Made by a program: the position numbers and the translations under genes
Shown here: positions 1-5,199 of the stretch, in pieces
How positions within the stretch are numbered: the first letter of the stretch is position 1
Layout of the letters: each line of letters begins with the position of its first letter
Notes under the pieces: model-generated
Database searches by the model: none
What the model saw: only the letters and a program-made list of their open reading frames with translations
What the model was told of the DNA's origin: nothing
Assembly: GCA_903928615.1 (NCBI GenBank)
Contig: CAIYRJ010000410.1
Span: 1 to 8,766, forward strand
Source of the DNA: an uncultured Actinomycetes bacterium
GTDB lineage: Bacteria; Actinomycetota; Thermoleophilia; Miltoncostaeales; Miltoncostaeaceae
Direction: 5' to 3'
Length of the DNA stretch: 8,766 nucleotides

Positions 1-650
1 CCCTCGGCCTCGGCCAGGTCATCCACACGCCGGTCGCGCACGTGCAGGGTGGTCACCTCGGAGATGAGCCGCCGCGTGATGGAGTCGAGGATCCCCGTGT
101 CGAGCGAGGGCGCCACGAGGTCGTCCCCCTCGAGCCACACGAAGCTGGCAACGGGGCATTCGAGAACGCCATCGGTGTCGGCGTCGATGAGCAGCGCGGT
201 GTTGGCCCCGGCCTCCCCGGCAAGGCGCTGCGCCTGCATGTTGGCGGCGTAGCTCAGGGTCTTCGATGCGATCAGCAGCGGTGTGACGCGGTGCGCGACC
301 GGCAGCACCGACCAGCCCTCGGGGGCATCCGGGAAGAGCGCCTCCTCGCGCAGCACGCGGTGCCCGGAACGCGTGAGCATCACGCGCAGTGCGCAATCCG
401 GCGCGGATGTGACGGCCGAGAAGCGCTCGATCTCGTCGCGGATCAGGTCGCGGTCGAACACCAACCGCACCATGTCGGCCGACCGCTCCATGCGATCCAG
501 GTGCGCTTCGAGGGTGCGTGCGCGGTGTCCGTAGAGGCGCAGGCCCTCGAACACCCCATCACCACGGACCAGGCCGTCGTCCAGGGGCACGCGCGGCACC
601 TCGCCGGCACCCATAAGCACGCCATCAACCATCACGCGCATCTCGCTCAT
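1..650 (-). CDS. Class IV PLP-dependent aminotransferase / aminodeoxychorismate lyase family, 3' end missing
   Basis: The frame is open from ATG at 650 to the left edge, giving 216 full residues; the family is usually 270-300 aa, so about 60 C-terminal residues lie outside. Fold-type IV hallmarks are visible. VRGDGVFEGLRLY (res 28-40) matches the usual GDGVFE block, K130 in SKTLSYAANM is the expected PLP Schiff-base lysine, E164 in VLECPVASF is the glutamate that contacts the PLP ring nitrogen, and GILDSITRR (186-194) matches the GITR phosphate-binding segment. The family includes branched-chain and D-amino-acid aminotransferases and the folate enzyme PabC. The substrate cannot be settled here, so no symbol is given. 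The residue after E164 is Cys rather than the usual Gly, Ala or Ser. The start is taken from the first in-frame ATG. There is no Shine-Dalgarno sequence, but a -10-like box lies 6 nt upstream. It diverges from the M23 gene. Confidence 0.88.
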   Translation of the reverse strand, partial: MSEMRVMVDGVLMGAGEVPRVPLDDGLVRGDGVFEGLRLYGHRARTLEAHLDRMERSADMVRLVFDRDLIRDEIERFSAVTSAPDCALRVMLTRSGHRVLREEALFPDAPEGWSVLPVAHRVTPLLIASKTLSYAANMQAQRLAGEAGANTALLIDADTDGVLECPVASFVWLEGDDLVAPSLDTGILDSITRRLISEVTTLHVRDRRVDDLAEAE

Positions 651-656
651 GCGCCG

Positions 657-662
657 ATTGTG
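657..662 (-). promoter_or_regulatory. Possible leaderless -10 box for the aminotransferase gene
   Basis: Read on the minus strand the bases are CACAAT, followed by 6 nt and then the ATG at 650. The spacing matches the other leaderless-type starts in this window, but the first base is C instead of T and I find no -35 element. Weak on its own. Confidence 0.3.
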
Positions 663-728
663 CCGCAAAACCGGGAAATCCGCATTACGGGAGGTGCGAG
701 GGGGCCGCAACCGACGAGGACCGCCCCG

Positions 729-1709
729 ATGCAGCGCCAAGGAACCACCGTGGATAAGTACTCCAACGCCTTCGCTAAGTTGTGGCACCGGATGCCCCTG
801 ACGCCGCTCACAACGGCCGCCGGCCTCGCATGCGCCTGCGCCCTCGTGCTCTCCTCGCCCGCGCTTGCCCAGCAGCCGCCCGCGCCGGGCACGCCCACCC
901 CATCACAGCCGCCCGCCGGGCAGGTACCGCCGGTTGCGCCCGCCACCCCCTCCCCCACGTCGCCGGTGCCCGTGGATCCCACGGCCCAGCCCGTGCCCCA
1001 GCCCGTGGCCCCGCAGGTGCCCGCTCCCGCGGCTCCGGCACCCACGGCGCTTCGCCCTGGAGCCAAGGGGGCGCCGGTCGCGAGCCTGCAGCGCGCGCTG
1101 CGCAAGCGCGGCATCCGCGTGAAGGTGAGCGGCACCTATGACGCCCGCACCCGAGCCGGGGTGCGCACGCTGCAGCGCCGCATCGGAACACGGGCCACGG
1201 GAATCGCCGACGCCGCGCTGCTCAAGCGACTCGGCGTCACCGTGCGTGCCGTGGCGGGAGCCCCCACGCCGGTCGGTGAGCGCGCACCCGACGGGTCGTT
1301 CGATGAGTACCCCGTTCCCGAGCCCAATGACGCCACGCCATCCGCGGCCGGATTCATCTGGCCCGCGAACGGCGTGGTCAGCTCACCGTACGGGCCCCGG
1401 TGGGGTCGCATGCACGAGGGCATCGACATCGCCGCCCCCGCCGGACGGCCCATCCGGGCAGCCAAGGCGGGCGTGGTCACCACCGCGGCCCCCGAGGGCG
1501 CCTACGGGAATCTCGTGGTGCTCGATCACGGCAACGGCGAGACCACCCGCTACGGCCACATGAGCGCCTTCGGCGTCACCAAGGGCCAGGTGGTGGCCAT
1601 CGGCCAGGTCATCGGCCAGATCGGAAGCACAGGCCGATCCACGGGCAACCACCTGCACTTCGAGATCCGCATCAATGGGGTCGCGATGGACCCCCGGCTC
1701 TACCTCTAG
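729..1709 (+). CDS. Secreted M23 metallopeptidase (LytM type) with peptidoglycan-binding domain
   Basis: This is a predicted exported cell-wall hydrolase of 326 aa that cuts peptidoglycan peptide bridges or acts as a LytM regulator. Order of parts: a basic n-region, a hydrophobic core and an ALA cleavage site (about res 47); a Pro/Ala-rich linker (about 48-107); a PG_binding_1-like domain (about 108-170, with LRPGAKGAPVASLQRAL); and an M23 domain (about 208-326). Zinc ligands are intact: H229 and D233 (HEGID) and H310 in HLHFE (308-312), with H277 in RYGHM as the further active-site histidine. The protein is therefore likely active rather than a degenerate LytM activator. The start is uncertain. 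ATG 729 has GAGGA 8 nt upstream, GTG 750 has AAGGA 6 nt upstream, and ATG 792 would remove the positive charges of the signal peptide. I chose 729. The stop codon lies in a CTAG shared with the convergent gene. Confidence 0.9.
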   Translation: MQRQGTTVDKYSNAFAKLWHRMPLTPLTTAAGLACACALVLSSPALAQQPPAPGTPTPSQPPAGQVPPVAPATPSPTSPVPVDPTAQPVPQPVAPQVPAPAAPAPTALRPGAKGAPVASLQRALRKRGIRVKVSGTYDARTRAGVRTLQRRIGTRATGIADAALLKRLGVTVRAVAGAPTPVGERAPDGSFDEYPVPEPNDATPSAAGFIWPANGVVSSPYGPRWGRMHEGIDIAAPAGRPIRAAKAGVVTTAAPEGAYGNLVVLDHGNGETTRYGHMSAFGVTKGQVVAIGQVIGQIGSTGRSTGNHLHFEIRINGVAMDPRLYL

Positions 1710-2134
1710 GCGCCGGACCTCAGCGGGTCGGTGGTGGCGATCGGCAGCACGATGCCGAGCACGTACCAGTCGCCGCGCACGCCGCCCGTGCGGAAGTCGG
1801 ACAGCCCCGCCATGCGGGTGTCGGCATCGGGATAGATCATCACCATCGCCGACGGCCTGCGCTCAAGCCCGGCCGCCAGTTCGTCCGGCAGGCCGAGCAC
1901 GACCTCCATCTCCACCTCGATCGGCGCCGTCATCGATGCGATGGCCACGAGATCCTCGCCGCGGCGCTCCACCCGCGCGGTGCCCTTGGTGCCGTCGGCG
2001 TCGTCCCACAGGGGTTCGAGCCCGGGATGGGCATCGCGAGCGAGCTGCCCGTGCACGAGGGCCGGTGACTCCGGCCTCTGCATGAGGATGATGTCGGGGT
2101 TGTCCAGCTGCACGCGAATCGGCTCGTCGCTCAT
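1706..2134 (-). CDS. Hypothetical protein, 142 aa
   Basis: I do not recognise this protein. It starts MSDEPIRVQLDNPDI and reads as a small acidic soluble protein with alternating hydrophobic stretches, such as EDLVAIASMTAPIEVEMEVV and WYVLGIVLPIA. This suggests a mostly beta or mixed alpha/beta fold. There is no signal peptide, membrane helix, cysteine cluster or catalytic signature. Codon usage is like that of its neighbours, and the strong third-position G/C supports real coding. An upstream ATG at 2161 in the same frame would add 9 residues, but I prefer 2134 because a TACAGT box sits 6 nt before it and would lie inside the longer version. The gene is convergent with the M23 gene, sharing CTAG at its stop, and divergent from the DUF4367-like gene. 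Confidence 0.72.
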   Translation of the reverse strand: MSDEPIRVQLDNPDIILMQRPESPALVHGQLARDAHPGLEPLWDDADGTKGTARVERRGEDLVAIASMTAPIEVEMEVVLGLPDELAAGLERRPSAMVMIYPDADTRMAGLSDFRTGGVRGDWYVLGIVLPIATTDPLRSGA

Positions 2135-2140
2135 GCGGCA

Positions 2141-2146
2141 ACTGTA
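2141..2146 (-). promoter_or_regulatory. Leaderless-type -10 box TACAGT for the hypothetical gene
   Basis: On the minus strand TACAGT fits the actinobacterial TANNNT -10 consensus and ends 6 nt before ATG 2134. That puts the expected transcription start at or next to the start codon. No Shine-Dalgarno sequence is present, which agrees with a leaderless mRNA. No clear -35 element is seen. Confidence 0.5.
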
Positions 2147-2177
2147 GACGGGGCGCGCCACGTGCGGCGCGGACGTC

Positions 2178-2183
2178 TAACGT
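2178..2183 (+). promoter_or_regulatory. Leaderless-type -10 box TAACGT for the DUF4367-like gene
   Basis: TAACGT fits TANNNT and ends 7 nt before ATG 2191, and there is no Shine-Dalgarno sequence. It overlaps the alternative GTG at 2182, which argues for ATG 2191 as the true start. No recognisable -35 element. Confidence 0.5.
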
Positions 2184-2190
2184 GGCGCCC

Positions 2191-3138
2191 ATGGCGGATG
2201 CCCCGGCTGATCGCGAGGCACTCGAGGTGCTCCTCGGGCACCCCGTCGACGTGGTGCTCCCCCCCACGCCGGACTGCGATGCCCGGGTGGCCGTCTCGCG
2301 CACGGATGCTCCCGTGAGGGTGCGGGCCGCCTGGGTGTCCGATGCCGGGGACGTGGTGGCCCGCCTCGGGTGCCCGCCCGGGGTACCGAGCCCCGTGCGC
2401 CCCATCATCGCCACCGTCTGCGAGGTGTCGGCGGACGGCGTGTCCGACCGCCTCCTGCTCGGCCGGGCCACGTCGGGGGTCGCAGCCGTGCGCGCTGCGA
2501 TGCCCGACAGCGATGGCGTCGACGTACCCGTGCACGGGGAGGGCATCGTCGCCGGGCGCATTCCCGCGGGCCCCGTGCCCATCGCACTCGATGCCATCGC
2601 GCCCGACGGCGAGTCGATCGGCCGGCTCATGCACTCCGGGATCACCGAGATGGCACTTGTCGCCGGGCGCATCGAGGGGCGCCTCGGCGCCACGCACGGC
2701 ATGGCCGCCGGCTTCGGCGCCGGCGATACCGTGGAGTCCCTCGAGGTTGCCCAGTTGGAGGCGGGCTACACGGCGCTGCTCCCGGCTTGGCTTCCGGACG
2801 GCTTCGAGATGACCACCGTGCGGGTGGAGCCCGAGGCCGCATACCCGTTTGCCCCGCCGTCGATCGCCGTCGCGTGGGCACCCGGCGAGACCGATGCGCG
2901 CGTGCTGCTGCGCCAGTGCCCCGGCCCGCTGGCGTCGCCCGAGACCCCCGACGAGCGTGGCGTCGAGGTGGACATCGCGGGCGTTCCCGGAGTCATGCGC
3001 GCCAGGGGAATGGCCTTCCTCGTGTGGGAGCGCGGCGACCGGGCCTTCGGGCTGCAGGTGCGCGGCACGGGCGACCCCGAGGCCGATGCCCTGGCGATCG
3101 CCGAGTCGATCCCGGCGTCGCCGGGCCGGATGCCTTAG
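2191..3138 (+). CDS. DUF4367-like protein of unknown function, 315 aa
   Basis: The N-terminal two thirds (about res 1-190) have no family I recognise. The C-terminal part (about 190-310) resembles the DUF4367 domain, which is often found on anti-sigma factors and other envelope stress proteins. It has LPAWLPDGFEMTTVRV, then a central IAVAWAPGETDARVLLRQC strand pair, a VDIAGVPGVM hairpin and an ending like ALAIAESI. Unlike typical members it shows no signal peptide and no membrane helix, so a cytoplasmic location is inferred. GTG at 2182 would add three residues, but it lies inside the likely -10 box. The next gene (usp) begins 9 nt after the stop. The coding call is firm; the domain assignment is by eye and moderate. 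Confidence 0.78.
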   Translation: MADAPADREALEVLLGHPVDVVLPPTPDCDARVAVSRTDAPVRVRAAWVSDAGDVVARLGCPPGVPSPVRPIIATVCEVSADGVSDRLLLGRATSGVAAVRAAMPDSDGVDVPVHGEGIVAGRIPAGPVPIALDAIAPDGESIGRLMHSGITEMALVAGRIEGRLGATHGMAAGFGAGDTVESLEVAQLEAGYTALLPAWLPDGFEMTTVRVEPEAAYPFAPPSIAVAWAPGETDARVLLRQCPGPLASPETPDERGVEVDIAGVPGVMRARGMAFLVWERGDRAFGLQVRGTGDPEADALAIAESIPASPGRMP

Positions 3139-3142
3139 CCTG
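3137..3142 (+). promoter_or_regulatory. Possible internal leaderless promoter TAGCCT before usp
   Basis: TAGCCT fits TANNNT and ends 5 nt before ATG 3148. The only purine-rich stretch nearby (GCAGG) is 1 nt from the ATG, too close for a normal Shine-Dalgarno sequence. The usp gene may therefore have its own leaderless transcript, or it may be read through from the gene before it. Confidence 0.3.
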
Positions 3143-3147
3143 CAGGC

Positions 3148-3576
3148 ATGGCCGAGTCGTACTCGCACATCGCCTGCTGCCTCGACGGATCGCCCGCCGG
3201 CGATGCCGCCCTCGCCGCCGCCATCCGCACCCGCTCGCTCGGCGACGGCGCGCTCACGCTCGTGCACGTGATGGAGCCGGGCGTGTCGGCGTACACGAGC
3301 TACACGACCGGCGAGATCGACGAGGACATCCATGACGCCCGAGCGTGGATGGAGCAGATGGTCGCCCTCGCACCGGGCTCCGAGGGCATCCTCCTCGAGG
3401 GGCACCCCGCCACGGCGACGGTCGACTGGGCTCGCGGGGCGGGCGTCGACCTGCTCGTGGCCGTGCGCCATCGCGGGGCGGTCGAGCACCTGCTGCTCGG
3501 CAGCTTCGCCCAGCACCTGGCCTACAACGCCCCCTGCACGGTGATGCTCGTGCATCCGCCCGGCGACGCCGGGTAG
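3148..3576 (+). CDS. Universal stress protein (UspA family), single domain
   Basis: At 142 aa it has the size of a single Usp domain. It opens with the family's first strand and loop, YSHIACCLDGSPAGDAAL, where D13 is the usual adenine-side aspartate. It then has the second strand LTLVHVMEP (37-44) and ends with the typical HLLLGSFAQHLAYNAPCTVMLV (114-135). In ATP-binding members the loop before this reads G-x2-G-x9-G-[ST]. Here the first two glycine positions are A105 and H108, and only G118-S119 are kept, so nucleotide binding may be altered or lost. Usp proteins help survival under stress or starvation; the specific role is unknown. It lies 9 nt after the DUF4367-like gene and 54 nt before the SepF-like gene, so co-transcription with both is plausible. 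Confidence 0.9.
   Translation: MAESYSHIACCLDGSPAGDAALAAAIRTRSLGDGALTLVHVMEPGVSAYTSYTTGEIDEDIHDARAWMEQMVALAPGSEGILLEGHPATATVDWARGAGVDLLVAVRHRGAVEHLLLGSFAQHLAYNAPCTVMLVHPPGDAG
3559..3573 (+). other. Small GC-only hairpin at the 3' end of usp
   Basis: CCCGGC, a 3-nt loop and GCCGGG make a perfect 6-bp stem directly before the usp stop codon. No T-run follows, so it is not a standard intrinsic terminator. In DNA this GC-rich such stems arise often by chance. Confidence 0.25.
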
Positions 3577-3630
3577 GAGCGGGGCCCCCGGCGGCGAAGG
3601 AGACCCCCGGAACCACTATCCGGAGGGACC

Positions 3631-3984
3631 ATGGCCGTCCACGCACTCCCCGCCCCTGTGCGGGTCCACATGCTCAGCCCGCTCACGTTCAACGACGCCC
3701 AGGAGATCGGCGACCAGATCAAGGCGGGATCCCCGGTGTTCCTCGACCTGCGCTCGGTCGACCGCGAGCTCGAGGAGCGCCTGCGCGACTTCTGCGCCGG
3801 CCTCGCAGCCGCGCTCGAGGGCTCGGTGAGCGACGTCGCCCAGGGGATCGTCTTCGTCGCCCCGCACGGCGTCACGGTGTCGCGCGGCGAGGTGCAGTCG
3901 CACGCCCCGTCATCGCACCGCGAGTCGTACTATGACGCCATGGACGCCGACGTCACGCCGCTCTTCAGGAGCATGTCCGCCTGA
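3631..3984 (+). CDS. SepF-like cell division protein (short form)
   Basis: This 117-aa protein is nearly all SepF core domain. VHMLSPLTFNDAQEIGDQI (12-30), PVFLDLRSVD (35-44), RLRDFCAGLAAALEGSV (50-66) and IVFVAPHGVTV (73-83) correspond to the family's strand, helix, 'vv.nL..ld' and 'r..DF..G..yal.G.i' blocks. SepF links FtsZ filaments to the membrane in Firmicutes and Actinobacteria. Typical members are about 150-220 aa because an N-terminal amphipathic helix and a linker precede the core. Here only about 12 residues do, so this may be a SepF-like paralogue or a form that needs a partner at the membrane. The start is supported by CGGAGGG about 4-6 nt before ATG. The downstream DCC gene overlaps its stop. 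No dcw-cluster genes are nearby. Confidence 0.82.
   Translation: MAVHALPAPVRVHMLSPLTFNDAQEIGDQIKAGSPVFLDLRSVDRELEERLRDFCAGLAAALEGSVSDVAQGIVFVAPHGVTVSRGEVQSHAPSSHRESYYDAMDADVTPLFRSMSA
3967..3971 (+). promoter_or_regulatory. Ribosome binding site AGGAG that decides a CTG start
   Basis: AGGAG lies inside the end of the SepF-like gene and 9 nt before CTG 3981. The reading frame of the DCC gene contains no ATG, GTG or TTG between the upstream stop (TGA 3933-3935) and the DCC motif, so this site points to CTG as the start. Confidence 0.6.
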
Positions 3985-4346
3985 CCGCGCCCCTGCAACC
4001 GCTGGTCATCCTCTATGACGGCGATTGCAGGTTCTGCCGTGCCTTTGCCCAGATCGCCCGGCGGGCCGCCCGCCCGCCGGGCATCAGGCTCCTCCCCTTC
4101 GACGACCCGCGCGCGCGGCGGATCCTCGAGGTGGTCCCCGAGGACGTCAGGCATGAGTCGGTGCACGCCGCCGACGACCGGGGCCTGGCCTCCGCCACCG
4201 AGGCATTCCGGCTGATCCTCACCCGGCTGCGCGGGGGAGGCCTGCTGCTCGCCACGGGCCTCTACCGCGTCTACCCCTGGGTTGCGCGCAATCGCAGCCA
4301 TTTCGGGCGCTTCGTGCCCGACCTGCCACGGCCGCCCGTGGCGTAG
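3981..4346 (+). CDS. DCC-family thiol-disulfide oxidoreductase (DUF393), probable CTG start
   Basis: This 121-aa protein carries the family signature right at its start: LVILYDGDCRFCRAFAQI, with the DGDCxxC motif at about res 13-19. LLPFDDPRARRI follows, then the usual ADDRGLASATEAFRLIL block (the 'G......Sdal..il' region) and a C-terminal GLYRVYPWVARNRSHFGRF. DCC proteins have a thioredoxin-like fold with a CxxC pair, are presumed redox-active, and mostly lack a known substrate. The first ATG in frame, at 4131, would remove the entire motif. The frame upstream has only CTG 3981, which overlaps the SepF-like stop as CTGA and has AGGAG 9 nt before it. I therefore infer a rare CTG start with translational coupling. 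The gene ends 3 nt from the convergent ferritin gene. Confidence 0.85.
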   Translation: MTAPLQPLVILYDGDCRFCRAFAQIARRAARPPGIRLLPFDDPRARRILEVVPEDVRHESVHAADDRGLASATEAFRLILTRLRGGGLLLATGLYRVYPWVARNRSHFGRFVPDLPRPPVA

Positions 4347-4349
4347 CCG

Positions 4350-4844
4350 CTAGCCCTGCCCGGGGTGCCTGCGGGCCACGTAGTCCTCGACGAACAGCAG
4401 GCTCTCCCCCGCCCGGCGCACCACCTGCAGCAGCTCGGTCATGGTCGCGACCTCCTCCACCTGCTCGGTCACGTACCACTGCAGGAACGCCTCGGTCGCG
4501 GGGTCGCGGTGCTCGCGCGCCAGATGCACGAGGTCGTCGATCCAGCGCGTGACCTGCTCCTCCTGGGCCAGCGCAGCCGCCACGAGCGCCTCGACCGACT
4601 CGAATGCGCCCACCGGGGGCTCCTGCCCGGGGATGTCCACCGGGCCACCCGTGTCGAGGACGTACCGGAAGATCTTCATGGCGTGGCCATGCTCTTCCTC
4701 GGCCTGCCGCGCGAAGAAGCCCGACAGCTCGGGAAGCCCCTGGTCCTCGAGCCACGCGGACATGGCGAGGTACTGGAAATGGGCTGCGAACTCGCGGCCC
4801 ATCTGCGTGCAGAGAGCCATGCGAACGGCGTCATCAGGCGTCAT
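4350..4844 (-). CDS. Ferritin (non-haem, FtnA type)
   Basis: A 164-aa four-helix ferritin, normal length for bacterial FtnA. It oxidises Fe(II) and stores it as a ferric mineral in a 24-subunit shell in the cytoplasm. The ferroxidase ligands can be placed by the one-residue offset from E. coli FtnA: E18 (GREFAAHFQYLAM), E51 and H54 (EEEHGHAMKIF), E95 (AQEEQ), Q128 and E131 (QWYVTEQVEE). All are present. The Q128 position and the separate ligand spacing favour ferritin over bacterioferritin, whose haem-binding Met I do not see. The start at ATG 4844 has GGAGG 11 nt upstream, slightly long but usable, and a TACACT -10 candidate further up. The small membrane-protein gene lies 70 nt upstream on the same strand; co-transcription is possible but not shown. 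No iron box is recognised. Confidence 0.93.
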   Translation of the reverse strand: MTPDDAVRMALCTQMGREFAAHFQYLAMSAWLEDQGLPELSGFFARQAEEEHGHAMKIFRYVLDTGGPVDIPGQEPPVGAFESVEALVAAALAQEEQVTRWIDDLVHLAREHRDPATEAFLQWYVTEQVEEVATMTELLQVVRRAGESLLFVEDYVARRHPGQG

Positions 4845-4876
4845 GTGGCGGTCATCCTCCGGGTCGTGATGGATCG

Positions 4877-4882
4877 AGTGTA
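4877..4882 (-). promoter_or_regulatory. Candidate -10 box TACACT for ferritin
   Basis: On the minus strand TACACT fits TANNNT, and a transcript starting about 7 nt downstream would have a leader of roughly 25 nt carrying the GGAGG site. No convincing -35 hexamer at 17-18 bp. This short gap (4845-4914) shows nothing else. Confidence 0.35.
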
Positions 4883-4914
4883 TGCGGCGGGGCCAGGCGC
4901 TTGTGGTGCCCTCG

Positions 4915-5163
4915 TCACGTGGATGGGTCGCGTCCCTCGGCTCGCAGGCGCTTGGCCCGCTCCGAACGCGTGGCGCCCACGATGATCACCGTGAGGGGCA
5001 CCGCCCAGAAGACGCCGTAGAGGAAGCCACGCCCGTTCGGCTGGTTCAGCAGCGCGATGTGCGCCAGCCACAGCACGATCGTCGACAGCACGAAGGCGAT
5101 GAGGATCTGCACCCCCACGTGCAGCTCCTCCCACTTCACGAGGACGGATGGCCGTTCGTTCAC
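4915..5163 (-). CDS. Small membrane protein with two predicted helices, 82 aa
   Basis: I recognise no named family. From GTG 5163 the protein has a short polar N-terminus (MNERPSVLVKWEELHVG), a first hydrophobic helix at about res 18-39 (ILIAFVLSTIVLWLAHIALL), a loop with QPNGRG, and a second helix at about 46-64 (FLYGVFWAVPLTVIIVGA). The basic C-terminal tail, RSERAKRLRAEGRDPST, suggests by the positive-inside rule that both ends are cytoplasmic. GTG 5163 is supported by a TATCCT box 7 nt upstream, the leaderless layout seen elsewhere here. A rival start is GTG 5118, with GGAGG 8 nt upstream, giving a 67-aa protein that still keeps both helices. It diverges from the M32 gene and precedes ferritin on the same strand. 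Confidence 0.68.
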   Translation of the reverse strand: MNERPSVLVKWEELHVGVQILIAFVLSTIVLWLAHIALLNQPNGRGFLYGVFWAVPLTVIIVGATRSERAKRLRAEGRDPST

Positions 5164-5170
5164 CGGCGGG

Positions 5171-5176
5171 AGGATA
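5171..5176 (-). promoter_or_regulatory. Leaderless-type -10 box TATCCT for the membrane protein
   Basis: On the minus strand TATCCT ends 7 nt before GTG 5163. It lies only 10 bp from the opposing TACCGT box of the M32 gene, so the two promoters are back to back. Confidence 0.45.
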
Positions 5177-5186
5177 CGCCCCCGGC

Positions 5187-5192
5187 TACCGT
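5187..5192 (+). promoter_or_regulatory. Leaderless-type -10 box TACCGT for the M32 gene
   Basis: TACCGT fits TANNNT and ends 7 nt before ATG 5200. No Shine-Dalgarno sequence lies at normal spacing. The spacing is the same as for TAACGT before ATG 2191. No clear -35 element. Confidence 0.5.
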
Positions 5193-5199
5193 GCGGCGC

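Noticed and set aside
42..728. Upstream extension of the M23 frame to base 42
   Set aside because: It runs antisense through the class IV aminotransferase, lacks protein-like composition and would place the signal peptide in the middle of the protein.
2131..3555. Long minus-strand open frame (474 codons) opposite the DUF4367-like and usp genes
   Set aside because: Its translation is rich in R, G, H and A with no domain, and it lies opposite two recognisable or well-behaved coding regions. Such antisense frames are expected in DNA this GC-rich.
3559..3573. Intrinsic terminator after usp
   Set aside because: The stem is GC-only but short, lies inside the coding end, and has no T-run on either side.
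4131..4346. ATG 4131 as the start of the DCC-family gene
   Set aside because: It would remove the DGDCxxC motif and half of the domain, and no Shine-Dalgarno site precedes it.
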